NCBI RefSeq assembly: GCF_030813715.1
Contig: NZ_JAUSUZ010000001.1
Span: 4,402,001 to 4,466,000 of the forward strand
Reading direction: 5' to 3'
DNA length: 64,000 nt
From: Catenuloplanes indicus
GTDB lineage: Bacteria > Actinomycetota > Actinomycetes > Mycobacteriales > Micromonosporaceae
Each line of letters opens with the position of its first letter. The stretch's first letter is position 1. Below, one piece after another: positions 1 to 8,691 of the stretch. The position numbers and the translations under genes were made by a program. Below the pieces are notes generated by a model. That model did not search any database, was not told where the DNA came from, and was given only the letters and a program-made list of their open reading frames with translations.

Positions 1-748
1 CCGGTGCGTTCCCGGCCGGTGCGGGAGCGGCCTCACCCGCGGCCGGTGCGGTGGGAGCGGCGGCGGAGGAGGACGCGACGGCAGATGGCGTGACCGAACC
101 CGACGACGGGGTCGCGTTCATCGCGCCCGGCGACGGGGACGTGGCACCGGCCGGCGCGCTCGCCGGCGCCGGAGCGGCCACCGCATCCGCCGGCGGGGTG
201 CCGCCCGCGTCGTCACCGCCGAACCGGGTGATGCCGACGACCACGCCGACGCCGACGAGCAGGACCGCGGCACCGGCGGCGACGCCGATCCAGAGCCGGT
301 TGCCGTGCTTGCGGGCTGCGGGTGTGCCACCGAACGGGTCCTCGGCGCCCTCGCCGAAGTACGGGCGCCGGGGTGCGGCGCCGCCGAGCCCGAACGGGTC
401 GTCGCCCATCTCCATGTTCGCGGCCGACACCGAGCCGGAGACCGGCGTGCCGAACGCGCGGGCCGGCGTGTACGTCCGGCCGAGTGAGGCGAAGACGCGC
501 TCCGCGCCGGGCTCCTCGGCGCCGTCGAACGCGACCCAGGGCACCGCGGCGGTGAAGTCGGCGCCGGCGTGCGCGGTGCCGGCGTGCGCCGCGAACGCGT
601 CCCGCCAGCGCGGGTCGGCCGCGGCCGCGGCGTTCAGCACCGCCACGGTGACCGGGAGCCCGCGCTGCTCGTCGACGGCCGACCAGACCGTGCCGACGTC
701 GCACGAACCGAGCTCACCGACCACCCGGTACGGAATCTCCGGCGTCAT
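1..748 (-). CDS. Truncated pseudokinase-like membrane protein (partial, runs off left edge)
   Basis: Only the first 249 codons lie in the window. The ATG at 748 has GGGGAGG six bases upstream, which fixes the start. Residues 5-50 resemble the N-lobe of an actinobacterial Ser/Thr kinase: a glycine-loop-like stretch (GELGSCDVGTVW, 11-22), then VTVAVLN (33-39) where kinases have VAVKVL, so the ATP-anchoring lysine appears to be Ala. No HRD or DFG motif follows. Instead there is a linker with two DDPFG/EDPFG motifs (116-140), basic residues and one transmembrane helix (about 152-174), then an Ala/Pro/Ser-rich, presumably extracellular region continuing past the edge. The next gene upstream on the same strand is a true receptor kinase, so a regulatory or degenerate sister is an inference. 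The unseen C-terminus could carry a recognisable domain. Confidence 0.7.
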   Translation of the reverse strand, partial: MTPEIPYRVVGELGSCDVGTVWSAVDEQRGLPVTVAVLNAAAAADPRWRDAFAAHAGTAHAGADFTAAVPWVAFDGAEEPGAERVFASLGRTYTPARAFGTPVSGSVSAANMEMGDDPFGLGGAAPRRPYFGEGAEDPFGGTPAARKHGNRLWIGVAAGAAVLLVGVGVVVGITRFGGDDAGGTPPADAVAAPAPASAPAGATSPSPGAMNATPSSGSVTPSAVASSSAAAPTAPAAGEAAPAPAGNAP

Positions 749-829
749 CGACTGCCTCCCCGCTACGAACGACCTGCGGAGTCTAGCGGCCGATGCCAAC
801 TCCGCCGGCCGCTCCGAGCTGCGGTGATC

Positions 830-2770
830 TCAGCCGGCGTACCACTTCTGGTGCGGGCCGCCGTTGCACTGCCAGATCTGGAGCGGCACGCCGTTCGCGG
901 TATCGCCGTCCACCACGTCCACGCACCGGTCGACCCGGACGTTGACGAGGTCACCGGCCGCATTGAGCGTGAAGACCTGCTCCCAGCCGCCGTCGCAGGC
1001 GGCCGTGCGCAGCCGGCTGCCGTCGTCCTCGCCGGTGACCTCCAGGCAGCGGCCGAGCGTACGCAGCCGGCCGTCCGCCGCCAGCTCGAACGTCTGGCCG
1101 GCCGTGCCGTTGCAGTCCCACATCTGGATCGCGCGGCCGGCGGACGTGTCGCCGCCCGGCACGTCGACGCACTTGCCGCTGCCGGCGTTGACGATCGCGC
1201 GGCCGGTGAAGACCGGCGGCGGCCCGTCCACCGCGGCCGCACCGGTCGCCGGCGCCGGTTTGCTGGTCGCGGGCGCCGCGATCTCCGTCGTCTGCGGCCG
1301 CGGAGCGCCCGCACCGGCGCCGTCGGTGGCCGGGACCGGCGACGCGGACCCGACCGCGGTGCCGGTGGCGGCCGGTGTCGGCGCCGGCCTGGAGCCGCCG
1401 GGACCGGCCCAGACCGGAGCGCCGACCGCCGGCTCCTCCGCACCGCCGTCGTCGCCGGTGCTCTCCCCGGCCAGCAGCGGGCGGGCCAGCAGGCACCCGA
1501 TCAGCACCAGCAGCAGCGGGATCAGGATCAGGATGGTCAGCCGGCCACGGCCGGCATGCGGGCCGATCAGCCAGTCGGCCAGGCCACGACCAGCGGCCGG
1601 TGCGGCCGGCGCCTGCTCGAAGCGGGACCGGGCGGGCCGGGCGGCAGGCCCGGCGGACGTGCCGGCACCAGCGGTGGTGGACGAGCCGGTGCCGCCCGTG
1701 TCCAGGCCGCGGAAGCCGAAGCTGCCCTCGACACCGGGGATGGCCGACCCCGGCGCAGCCGTCGCGGGTGCGGACGCGCTCGCCTCCGCGCCGCGGTAAC
1801 CGAACCGCGCGTCCACCGTGCCCGCGGCCGGGGCGGCACCGGTGGCCTCGATGCGCTCGTCGCGGCGCTGCTTCGGGATCGCCGGCGCCGCCATCGAAGC
1901 GGTCAGCTCGTCCCCCGATGACGCCGCGGCGGTGAGCAGCGCCTCCGTCTCGGCCGCGTCGATCCGCCGGGCCGGATCCTTGCGCAGCAGGCCCTCCAGC
2001 ACCGGGAACAACGCACCGGCGCGCTGCGGCGGCGCGGGCAGCTCGGTGGCGAGCGCGGCCAGCGTGGCGATGGAGGACGACCGCGCGTACGGCGAGCGAC
2101 CCTCCACGGCCGCGTAGAGCGTGGCGCCGAGCGACCACAGGTCGGACGCGGGCCCGGCCGGCTCGCCGATCGCCCGCTCCGGCGCCAGGTATGCCGGGGA
2201 GCCGAGCACGATGCCGGTGCGGGTCATGCCCGGATCGTCCTCGACCGTGGCGAGCCCGAAGTCGGTGAGCATGATGCGGCCGTCCGTGCCGAGCAGCACG
2301 TTCGCCGGTTTGACGTCGCGGTGCAGCACACCGACGCGGTGTGCGGCGCGGAGCGCGGCGAGCACCGAGAGGCCGATGCGGGCGGCGCGGGCCGGTGTCA
2401 TCGGCCCCTCGGCGCGCAGCACGCTGTGCAGCGGCTGGGACGGGATGAACTCCATGACGATCCACGGGTCGCCCCCGTCGATCAGGACGTCGAAGATCCG
2501 GACGGCGTTGGAGTGGCTGAGCTGTGCGATCGCGCGCGCCTCGCGCAGTGAACGCTCGCGGAGCTGGGCCGTCTCCTCCTCGCTGAGGCCGGGCGGCGGC
2601 ACGAGCTCCTTGACGGCGACGTCGCGCCGGAGCATCTCGTCACGGGCGAGCCAGACCCGCCCCATGGCGCCCTGCCCGAGCGCGCGAATGAGGGTGTAAC
2701 GACCGGCGAGCGACCGCTCCGAGGTTTCGGGCACCACCGAACCGTACCGGCTTGAATATTGCGGGATCAT
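830..2770 (-). CDS. Receptor-type Ser/Thr protein kinase with C-terminal ricin-type lectin domain
   Basis: 646-residue Hanks-type kinase. Visible motifs: glycine loop GQGAMG (32-37), beta-3 VAVK with Lys54, catalytic HRDVKPAN starting at His150, and DFG at 170-172, so the kinase should be active. After a Pro/Ala-rich juxtamembrane stretch comes one transmembrane helix (about 405-430), then an extracellular linker and a C-terminal RICIN beta-trefoil (about 515-646) with cysteine pairs and Q-x-W repeats (IQMWDC, LQIWQC, HQKWY). The family phosphorylates cytoplasmic targets; the lectin domain suggests it senses a cell-wall or extracellular glycan, which is inference. The ATG at 2770 lacks a clear Shine-Dalgarno; GTG codons at residues 12-13 are alternatives. 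It is followed by the pseudokinase-like gene 81 bases downstream on the same strand. Confidence 0.93.
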   Translation of the reverse strand: MIPQYSSRYGSVVPETSERSLAGRYTLIRALGQGAMGRVWLARDEMLRRDVAVKELVPPPGLSEEETAQLRERSLREARAIAQLSHSNAVRIFDVLIDGGDPWIVMEFIPSQPLHSVLRAEGPMTPARAARIGLSVLAALRAAHRVGVLHRDVKPANVLLGTDGRIMLTDFGLATVEDDPGMTRTGIVLGSPAYLAPERAIGEPAGPASDLWSLGATLYAAVEGRSPYARSSSIATLAALATELPAPPQRAGALFPVLEGLLRKDPARRIDAAETEALLTAAASSGDELTASMAAPAIPKQRRDERIEATGAAPAAGTVDARFGYRGAEASASAPATAAPGSAIPGVEGSFGFRGLDTGGTGSSTTAGAGTSAGPAARPARSRFEQAPAAPAAGRGLADWLIGPHAGRGRLTILILIPLLLVLIGCLLARPLLAGESTGDDGGAEEPAVGAPVWAGPGGSRPAPTPAATGTAVGSASPVPATDGAGAGAPRPQTTEIAAPATSKPAPATGAAAVDGPPPVFTGRAIVNAGSGKCVDVPGGDTSAGRAIQMWDCNGTAGQTFELAADGRLRTLGRCLEVTGEDDGSRLRTAACDGGWEQVFTLNAAGDLVNVRVDRCVDVVDGDTANGVPLQIWQCNGGPHQKWYAG

Positions 2771-3078
2771 ATCGACGTGGTCGGCAATCGGCCACAGTCG
2801 GGAAACTCACAATGGACGACGCAGCAGGTACCTGGCGATGACAAATATCTGTTGACCTGCAACGGCTTGAGGATTCTCCGACGCTACTTACAGGTAATCG
2901 GCTTCGCTATTTCCATCTCGCGCCGAAATCATTTAACTGACCGTGGCGGAAACCGTGTGCGAGAGCGCGTTCTGTGACTGTTAGTGAAACTTTAGGGTCC
3001 AAGGCTTGATCTTCCCGGCCGTCCCCGCCCGTAGGAACCGGTGCCGCAACGACGCAGGGCGAACGGACGGAGAAGATC
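2771..3078. other. Divergent intergenic region with promoters, no gene
   Basis: This 308-base stretch between the receptor kinase (minus) and the RlpA-like gene (plus) is clearly more AT-rich than its surroundings. A TAGGGT hexamer at 2993-2998 is a possible -10 element for the plus-strand gene. I see no coding potential with typical third-position GC, and no RNA gene. Confidence 0.5.
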
Positions 3079-3738
3079 ATGAATTGGCGCCAGCTCCTCA
3101 TCGGCCGCAATCGGAAGATCATCATCGGAGTGACCGCGGTCGCGCTCGCCGGCGGGGCCTTCGCGGTCGGCACCGGCATCAGCGGTGCGGCCGAGGGGCC
3201 GTGCACCGGCATCGAGGCGGCCCGGCAGCGGAACCTCGACTTCATCGCGGAGCAGCGGGCCAACCCGGACGCGCTGTCCGAGGCCCGGATCAAGAACCGG
3301 CAGGACGTCATCGCCGTGATCGATCAGCAGCTCGCGGCGGCCGGTTGCGCCCCGGGCCAGGGAGGCGACGACGTGATCGCGCAGCCACCGGTCGCGGACG
3401 CGCCGCCGGCCGAGGAAGCGCCGCCGGCCGAGGAAGCGCCGCCGGCCGAGGAAGCGCCGGCCGAGGAGGCCGACGGCGACCAGGGCGCCGGAGACGTGGT
3501 CTGCGACGGCTCGACGGTTACGCTCTCCGGAGAGGCCGGCGCGCCCGCCGCGTCGAGCAGCGAGTTTCCGGCCGGCACCCGGCTGCGGGTGACGAACCTG
3601 GACAACGACAAGAGCATCACGGTGGAGGTGACCGGCGTGTCCGGCAGCTGCATCCTGCTGAACGACGCCGCCTTCGAGCAGGTCCGCGAGCCCGGCAAGT
3701 TCCTGATCCGGCGCGCGGTCATCGAACTCGTCGGCTGA
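3079..3738 (+). CDS. Secreted or membrane-anchored protein with C-terminal RlpA-like double-psi beta-barrel
   Basis: 219 residues. The ATG is preceded by GGAG. A basic N-terminus and hydrophobic segment (about 13-37, KIIIGVTAVALAGGAFAVG) act as signal peptide or anchor. Residues 40-92 form a helical region with two cysteines (PCTGIEAARQ ... AAGC). A spacer follows with three copies of PPAEEA and a shorter PAEEA (about 108-130). The last 65 residues (FPAGTRLRVTNL ... KSITVEVTG ... ILLNDAAFEQV) match the pattern of an RlpA-like double-psi beta-barrel, the fold of expansins and lytic transglycosylases. The catalytic Asp usual after the second strand is not evident, so it may be a binding module. 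Peptidoglycan binding is inferred; enzymatic activity is doubtful. Confidence 0.7.
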   Translation: MNWRQLLIGRNRKIIIGVTAVALAGGAFAVGTGISGAAEGPCTGIEAARQRNLDFIAEQRANPDALSEARIKNRQDVIAVIDQQLAAAGCAPGQGGDDVIAQPPVADAPPAEEAPPAEEAPPAEEAPAEEADGDQGAGDVVCDGSTVTLSGEAGAPAASSSEFPAGTRLRVTNLDNDKSITVEVTGVSGSCILLNDAAFEQVREPGKFLIRRAVIELVG

Positions 3739-3832
3739 TCTGCTCGTAGCTGACTGCGTCACTCCGGTTCGGAGTGGGTGGTCGGGGCGCGGCCGGGACC
3801 TGACCTGGAGAAGAGCAACCGAGGGGTTTGGT

Positions 3833-5473
3833 GTGCCGGAAGAGCAGGCAGAAGAGCAGGCAGAAGAGCAGGCTGAGCGGACGGAACAGCACCCGGTACG
3901 ACGGCCCGCCGCGGCGGCGATCACCGTGCTGGCCGGTTTGCTGGTCCTGGCCGCGTTACTGCTGCCCAACCAGCTGACCGGCCTCACCGCCGCCACGTTC
4001 CTCCGCGTCCCGGTCGAGGCGCTGGCCGTCACCGCGCTCCTACTGCTCCTGCCGGGCCGTGCGCGGATCGCCGGCGCGATCGCCGCCGGTCTGGTCCTCG
4101 GCCTGCTGACCCTGATCAAGCTGGCCGACATGGGCTTCTTCACCGTCTACGCCCGCCAGTTCGACCTGGTGCTGGACTGGAGCCTGGCGGACGACGGCAT
4201 CACGTTCCTGACCGGCTCGATCGGCCGGGCCGGCGCGATCGCCGCGGTGGTTCTCGCGGTGGCGCTGCTGCTCGCCGTACCGGTGCTGATGTCGCTGTCT
4301 CTGATCCGGCTCGGCCGGGTCTTGGCGCGGCACCGCACCGGGAGCACCCGCGCCGTCGCGCTGCTGACCACCGCGTGGCTGGTGCTGGCGCTGGCCGGCA
4401 GCCCGGTCGCGGACCGCGGCGCGACCGCGTTCCTCACCCAGCGCGCCGAGCTGGTGAACGCCGCGCTGCACGATCAGGAGACCTTCGCGGCCGCGGCCGG
4501 GGTGGACGCGTTCCGGGACGTGCCGCCGAACGGGCTGCTGACCGGCCTGCGCGGCAAGGACGTGCTGCTCACGTTCGTGGAGAGCTACGGTCGCAGCGCG
4601 GTCGAGGACGAGTCGATGTCCGAGCGGGTCGGTGCGGTTCTCGCGGACGGCCGGCAGCGCCTCGACGCGGCCGGGTTCGCGGCACGCAGCGGCTGGCTGA
4701 CCTCGTCCACGTTCGGCGGCTACAGCTGGCTCGCGCACTCCACGTTCCAGTCCGGCCTACGCGTCGACAACCAGCAGCGGTACCGCACGATCGTGGCGAG
4801 CGACCGGCTCACGCTCTCCGAGTCGTTCCGCCGGGCCGGCTGGTCCACGGTCTGCGTCGCGCCCGCGAACACGTACGCCTGGCCGGAGGGCGACTGGTAC
4901 GGCTTCGACACCGTCTACGACTCCCGCAACCTGGGGTACGCCGGGCCGAAATTCGGCTGGACCACCATGCCGGACCAGTACACGCTGACCGCGTTCGAGC
5001 GGCTGGAGCACGGTCGCGCGGACCGTGGGCCGATCATGGCGGAGCTGGACCTGCTCTCCAGCCACTTCCCGTGGGACTCGATCCCCGAGATGATCGACTG
5101 GGACGCGGTCGGTGACGGCGCGGCCTTCGCGGGCATGCCGGAGCGGGTCGACGTGCCGGACGAGCCGCGGGACGCGTACCGGATGTCCATCGAGTACTCG
5201 CTGACCGCGCTGTTCACGTATCTGGAGCGGCACGGCACCGACGACACCGTCGTGATCTACCTCGGCGATCACCAGCCGGCCACCACCGTCACCGGCCCGG
5301 ACGCCAGCCACGACGTGCCGGTCACGATCGTCGCCAAGGACCCGGCGGTGCTGGACCGGATCGACGCCTGGCAGTGGACGGACGGCCTCAAGCCGGCGCC
5401 GGACGCCCCGGTCTGGCCGATGGAGTCGTTCCGCGACCGGTTCCTCACCGCGTACGGCCCGAACGGCTCCTGA
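3833..5473 (+). CDS. Membrane sulfatase / LTA-synthase-like alkaline phosphatase superfamily protein
   Basis: 546 residues with a GTG start preceded by GAGGGG. The N-terminus has three EEQA repeats, followed by about four to five transmembrane helices (about 25-200) and a large extracytoplasmic domain. That domain shows sulfatase/LtaS-family features: DVLLTFVESYGRSA, a nucleophile-region stretch SSTFGGYSWLAHSTF, FDTVYDSRNLGY, LDLLSSHFPW and the metal-binding IYLGDHQP near the C-terminus. Family members transfer or hydrolyse phospho- or sulfo-esters, for example polyglycerolphosphate or other wall decorations, outside the membrane. The substrate cannot be read from sequence. It lies between the RlpA-like gene and a secreted protease, consistent with a surface cluster. 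Confidence 0.85.
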   Translation: MPEEQAEEQAEEQAERTEQHPVRRPAAAAITVLAGLLVLAALLLPNQLTGLTAATFLRVPVEALAVTALLLLLPGRARIAGAIAAGLVLGLLTLIKLADMGFFTVYARQFDLVLDWSLADDGITFLTGSIGRAGAIAAVVLAVALLLAVPVLMSLSLIRLGRVLARHRTGSTRAVALLTTAWLVLALAGSPVADRGATAFLTQRAELVNAALHDQETFAAAAGVDAFRDVPPNGLLTGLRGKDVLLTFVESYGRSAVEDESMSERVGAVLADGRQRLDAAGFAARSGWLTSSTFGGYSWLAHSTFQSGLRVDNQQRYRTIVASDRLTLSESFRRAGWSTVCVAPANTYAWPEGDWYGFDTVYDSRNLGYAGPKFGWTTMPDQYTLTAFERLEHGRADRGPIMAELDLLSSHFPWDSIPEMIDWDAVGDGAAFAGMPERVDVPDEPRDAYRMSIEYSLTALFTYLERHGTDDTVVIYLGDHQPATTVTGPDASHDVPVTIVAKDPAVLDRIDAWQWTDGLKPAPDAPVWPMESFRDRFLTAYGPNGS

Positions 5474-5578
5474 TCCTGACGAGCGGTGAGGACTTCGACA
5501 CGGAACCGCAACATTGAATCGCTAGATCGAGATACATGACATTTTAAGCTGTCCATCCAGCCGATCTGGAGGACATCA

Positions 5579-7384
5579 ATGAGAAGGCAAGTCAGCGTGG
5601 TCGCGGCCGGCACCCTGGTCGCGGCTTTGATGGCGGCCCCGGCGCAGGCCGCGCCGAGCGCACTCACCCCGGACGTGGAACCCACGGCCGTGCTGGGCGA
5701 GGACAACCTGCCGCACCCGCTCGCCGACGTGCGCGAGGCCGAGCGGACCGAGGCGCTGGACCGGCTGATCGCGGGCACCACGACCACGGAGAAGCGCAAC
5801 GGCTCCGAGGTCATCCGGCTGGGCGGCAACCGGTTCGTCGAGTACAAGAAGCGGGAGACGAAGACCGACCCGGTCCTGACCTTCCTGGTCGAGTTCGGCG
5901 ACCAGATCTACCCGCGGGCCGGGGGCACGCCGGGACCGCTGCACAACGCGATCCCGGAGCCGGACCGGGTGTGGGACGGTGGCGCCACCGACGACAACAC
6001 CACCATCTGGGAGCCGGACTTCAGCCCGGAGCACTACGAGGAGCTGCTGTTCGCCAAGAACAAGGAGTCGATGGCGAACTTCTACGCCAAGCAGTCCGGT
6101 GGGCGCTACACGGTCGGCGGTGACGTCTCCGACTGGGTGAAGGTGCCGTACAACGAGGCGCGGTACGGCAGCAACTCCGTACCGCAGAACGACGGCTACT
6201 GGAACTTCATCAAGGACAGCGCCACCGCTTGGTACGACGCGCAGCTCGCCGCCGGGAAGACGCCGGAGCAGGTCAAGGCGCAGCTGAAGACGTTCGACAT
6301 CTGGGACCGGGACGACTTCGACGACGACGGCGACTTCAACGAGCCGGACGGCTACGTCGACCACTTCCAGGCCGTGCACGCCGGTGCGGGCGAGGAGGCC
6401 GGCGGTGGCGCCGAGGGCACGGACGCGATCTGGGCGCACCGCTGGTACGCGTTCTCCAACCTGCGCGGTACCGCGGGCCCGGCCGGCAACCTGGCCGGCG
6501 GCGTGCAGATCGGCGACACCGGCATCTGGATCGGCGACTACACCACCGAGCCGGAGAACGGCGGACTCGGCGTCTTCGTCCACGAGTACGGCCACGACCT
6601 GGGCCTGCCCGACCTGTACGACACGGCCGGCGGGGAGAACGGCACCGGCTTCTGGTCCGTGATGTCCTCCGGTTCGTGGCTGGGCCGCGGCAACCCGACG
6701 ATCGGCTCGACGCCCGGCTACATGGGCGCCTGGGAGAAGATCTGGCTCGGCTGGTCCGACTTCGTCACGATCAACCCGGGGAAGTCGAAGTACGTGACGC
6801 TGGGCAGCGCGGCGTACGGTGACGGGATCCTGCCGGAGGCGGTGGTGATCCCCCTCGGCGACGGCTCCTACTACGCGGCCGAGTACCGCAGCTACACCGG
6901 CTACGACGAGACGCTCAAGCTCGGGCCGTACAACTGGGGCTGGGCCAACTCCAAGCCGGACTGGGCCGAGCGCTTCCCCTACCAGGACGGCCTGCTGGTC
7001 TGGTACGTCAACCCGGCCGTGGGCAACAACAACACCAGCGTCCACCCGGGCACCGGCCTGACGCTGCCGGTCGACGCGCGCCCCGCACCGATCTCGTTCG
7101 CGGACGGCGTGCTGCTCGGCAACCGGCGCCAGCCGTTCGACGCCACGTTCGGCCTGCAGTCGACGGACCCGGTGACGTTCCACCGCAACGGCGTGCCGGT
7201 ATCGGTGCCGCGCCAGCCGGCCATCCCGGTCTTCGACGACTCCGACCCGCTGCGCTACTGGAATGCGGCGAACCCGCAGAGCTCGGTCAAGGTGGCCGGC
7301 GCGGGCGTCAAGATCGAGGTCAAGACGCAGATCGGCGGTCTGATCCCGCTGATGACGCTGAAGGTGACGCCGCCAGTGAAGTAG
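5579..7384 (+). CDS. Secreted M6-family metalloprotease (immune inhibitor A type)
   Basis: 601 residues. CTGGAGG lies 7 bases before the ATG. A classical signal peptide (MRRQVSVVAAGTLVAALMAA, cleavage near AQA-AP) is followed by a propeptide-like stretch and the M6 catalytic domain. The zinc motif HEYGHDLGLPD (HExxHxxGxxD) is intact. Asp-rich calcium-binding-like segments (DDFDDDGDFNEPDGY) precede it. The family degrades host or environmental proteins and is secreted; here it probably serves nutrition. It has no C-terminal PKD or carbohydrate-binding repeats, so it is a compact form. It stands alone in its own transcription unit, ending at a strong bidirectional hairpin. Confidence 0.92.
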   Translation: MRRQVSVVAAGTLVAALMAAPAQAAPSALTPDVEPTAVLGEDNLPHPLADVREAERTEALDRLIAGTTTTEKRNGSEVIRLGGNRFVEYKKRETKTDPVLTFLVEFGDQIYPRAGGTPGPLHNAIPEPDRVWDGGATDDNTTIWEPDFSPEHYEELLFAKNKESMANFYAKQSGGRYTVGGDVSDWVKVPYNEARYGSNSVPQNDGYWNFIKDSATAWYDAQLAAGKTPEQVKAQLKTFDIWDRDDFDDDGDFNEPDGYVDHFQAVHAGAGEEAGGGAEGTDAIWAHRWYAFSNLRGTAGPAGNLAGGVQIGDTGIWIGDYTTEPENGGLGVFVHEYGHDLGLPDLYDTAGGENGTGFWSVMSSGSWLGRGNPTIGSTPGYMGAWEKIWLGWSDFVTINPGKSKYVTLGSAAYGDGILPEAVVIPLGDGSYYAAEYRSYTGYDETLKLGPYNWGWANSKPDWAERFPYQDGLLVWYVNPAVGNNNTSVHPGTGLTLPVDARPAPISFADGVLLGNRRQPFDATFGLQSTDPVTFHRNGVPVSVPRQPAIPVFDDSDPLRYWNAANPQSSVKVAGAGVKIEVKTQIGGLIPLMTLKVTPPVK

Positions 7385-7389
7385 GTGGT

Positions 7390-7427
7390 GCGCAAGGGCC
7401 CGGCGCTCCCCCGCCGGGCCCTTGCGC
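7390..7427. terminator. Bidirectional terminator hairpin between protease and SDR gene
   Basis: A perfect 16-bp inverted repeat (7390-7405 with 7412-7427) with a 6-base loop lies between two convergent genes, starting 6 bases after the protease stop codon and ending 3 bases before the stop of the SDR gene. Confidence 0.85.
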
Positions 7428-7429
7428 CA

Positions 7430-8209
7430 TCAACGACCGAGGAGAGCACCGCCGTTGACCTGCACGATCTGCGCGGTCACGTGGCTCGCACCGGGCGAGG
7501 CCAGCCAGTGCACGGTATCCGCGACGTCCAGCGGAGTGCCGGCACGACCGTTGTGCGTCTGCGTCCGCAGCTGCTCCCGCCGCTCCTCCGTCATAGTGTC
7601 GCCGAAGAACTCGGTCTCCTCGACATAACCGGGCGCGACCACGTTCACCGTGATACCGCGCGCGCCGAGCGTGGTGGACAGATCGAACGCGTACGGGTGC
7701 AGCGCCGCCTTGGCCGCGCCGTACGAGCCGTTGCCCGAGCCCCGGTACGCCGCGATCGAGCTGAGCAGGACGACCCGGCCGTGGTCCGCGAGCACGTCCG
7801 CCAGCGCCTCGACCAGCAGGACCGCGGTGAGCACGTTGGACTCGAAGTTGCCCTGCCAGTGCTCGCGCACGGTGAGCAGCCGGTCCAGCTCAGGGCGGTC
7901 CGCGCCGGTCACGCTCGGTGGGCGCTTCCGGGTGACGTTGCCGCCCGCGTTCGCCACCACCACGTCGGCGCGGCCGTGCCGTTCGACCACCTCGTCGCGG
8001 ACCCGCAGCGCCTGATCCGCGTCGGTGAGGTCGGCCGTGATCGCGTGCACCGAGCCGGCCCCGTGCGCCTCGATCCCCTCGGCGGCGCGGGCCAGCGCGT
8101 CCGCACGCCGGCCGACGATCACCACGTCCGCGCCGTCCCGCGCGAACCGGGCGGCCGTCGCCTGCCCGATGCCGGTCCCGCCGCCACTGATCACCACGAC
8201 ACGACCCAT
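7430..8209 (-). CDS. SDR-family oxidoreductase
   Basis: 259 residues, typical for a classical short-chain dehydrogenase. NAD(P) motif GGGTGIG (9-15), NAG motif (VANAGG, 85-90), catalytic Ser150/151 with Tyr163 and Lys167 in the YxxxK arrangement, and the C-terminal VNGGALLGR tail. RBS GGGAGGA lies 4-5 bases before the ATG at 8209. It likely reduces or oxidises a small alcohol or ketone in the cytoplasm; many such proteins are annotated as 3-oxoacyl-ACP-reductase-like, but the substrate is unknown. The gene is divergent from the zinc-free ribosomal gene rpmJ, and the Zur-like box lies between them, so Zur control of this gene is possible but not shown. Confidence 0.88.
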   Translation of the reverse strand: MGRVVVISGGGTGIGQATAARFARDGADVVIVGRRADALARAAEGIEAHGAGSVHAITADLTDADQALRVRDEVVERHGRADVVVANAGGNVTRKRPPSVTGADRPELDRLLTVREHWQGNFESNVLTAVLLVEALADVLADHGRVVLLSSIAAYRGSGNGSYGAAKAALHPYAFDLSTTLGARGITVNVVAPGYVEETEFFGDTMTEERREQLRTQTHNGRAGTPLDVADTVHWLASPGASHVTAQIVQVNGGALLGR

Positions 8210-8237
8210 ACGTTCCTCCCGAGGAATATCGATCAGC

Positions 8238-8252
8238 CGAAAATCATTGTCA
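8238..8252. promoter_or_regulatory. Candidate Zur (zinc uptake regulator) operator
   Basis: The 15-mer CGAAAATCATTGTCA matches the known actinobacterial Zur palindrome TGAAAATCATTTTCA at 13 of 15 positions. It lies 25 bases upstream of the zinc-independent bL36 gene, a classical Zur target in Streptomyces (established knowledge). Repression when zinc is plentiful and derepression on zinc starvation is the expected behaviour. Confidence 0.75.
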
Positions 8253-8277
8253 GAACCGGAAAGAAAGGGGTACGACC

Positions 8278-8400
8278 ATGAAGGTTCGCAGCTCGCTCCG
8301 GTCCCTGGCCCGCAAGCCCGGTTCGCAGGTGGTCCGCCGCCACGGCCGGGTCACGGTCGTCAACCGCACCAACCCGCGCTGGAACGGCCGCCAGGGCTGA
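8278..8400 (+). CDS. rpmJ: 50S ribosomal protein bL36, zinc-independent (C-minus) paralogue
   Basis: A 40-residue protein reading [13 protein letters not shown] and ending [12 protein letters not shown], which is bL36. The standard form carries three Cys and one His as zinc ligands; this copy has no cysteine at all, so it is the alternative zinc-free version used when zinc is scarce. AAAGGGG precedes the ATG. Together with the Zur-like box it forms a zinc-sparing ribosome switch in which the zinc-containing paralogue elsewhere in the genome is replaced and its zinc released. A terminator hairpin follows 27 bases after the stop, so it is monocistronic. The assignment is firm despite its short length. 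Confidence 0.95.
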   Translation: MKVRSSLRSLARKPGSQVVRRHGRVTVVNRTNPRWNGRQG

Positions 8401-8427
8401 TCCCCGTTTCCGGCGTCGTTCAACCAC

Positions 8428-8457
8428 GAGGCGTCTCCCATTCCCGGGAGGCGCCTC
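8428..8457 (+). terminator. Terminator after rpmJ
   Basis: A 12-bp stem (8428-8439 with 8446-8457, one G-U pair) with a 6-base loop lies 27 bases downstream of the rpmJ stop codon, followed by ATT. Confidence 0.75.
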
Positions 8458-8691
8458 ATTCACGATCTGAACCCGTGCCGCACCGTGCGGAATGAGCGTC
8501 ACCGGCCCGGTCAGCCCGTAGGCCCGCCGGGCCGTGCGACCCGCGACCTCGATCGTGTTCGGCCGCGGCGCGGGCGCCGCCCGCCGGATCGCCCGGTGCG
8601 GCGGCGCGTCGTGGCCGACGAGAGAAGGCGCGTCCGCTGTGGCCAATACCTCAGGAAACTCGCGCGACATGGACGCCGCGCGCGTGATCGC
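8458..8691. other. Intergenic, no supported gene
   Basis: About 230 bases between rpmJ and the HAD gene. Open frames exist on both strands but they are Arg/Pro/Gly-rich without any recognisable motif, as expected from GC-rich noncoding DNA. No RNA structure was recognised. Confidence 0.45.

Noticed and set aside
3400-3462. 18-bp repeats in the RlpA-like gene as a CRISPR-like array
   Set aside because: The repeats are in frame (PPAEEA), contiguous without spacers, and part of a protein linker.
8485-8691. N-terminal extension of the HAD hydrolase by about 69 residues
   Set aside because: The extension is Arg/Pro-rich with no homology-like pattern; the HAD fold begins right at MVGMLVFDADDT.
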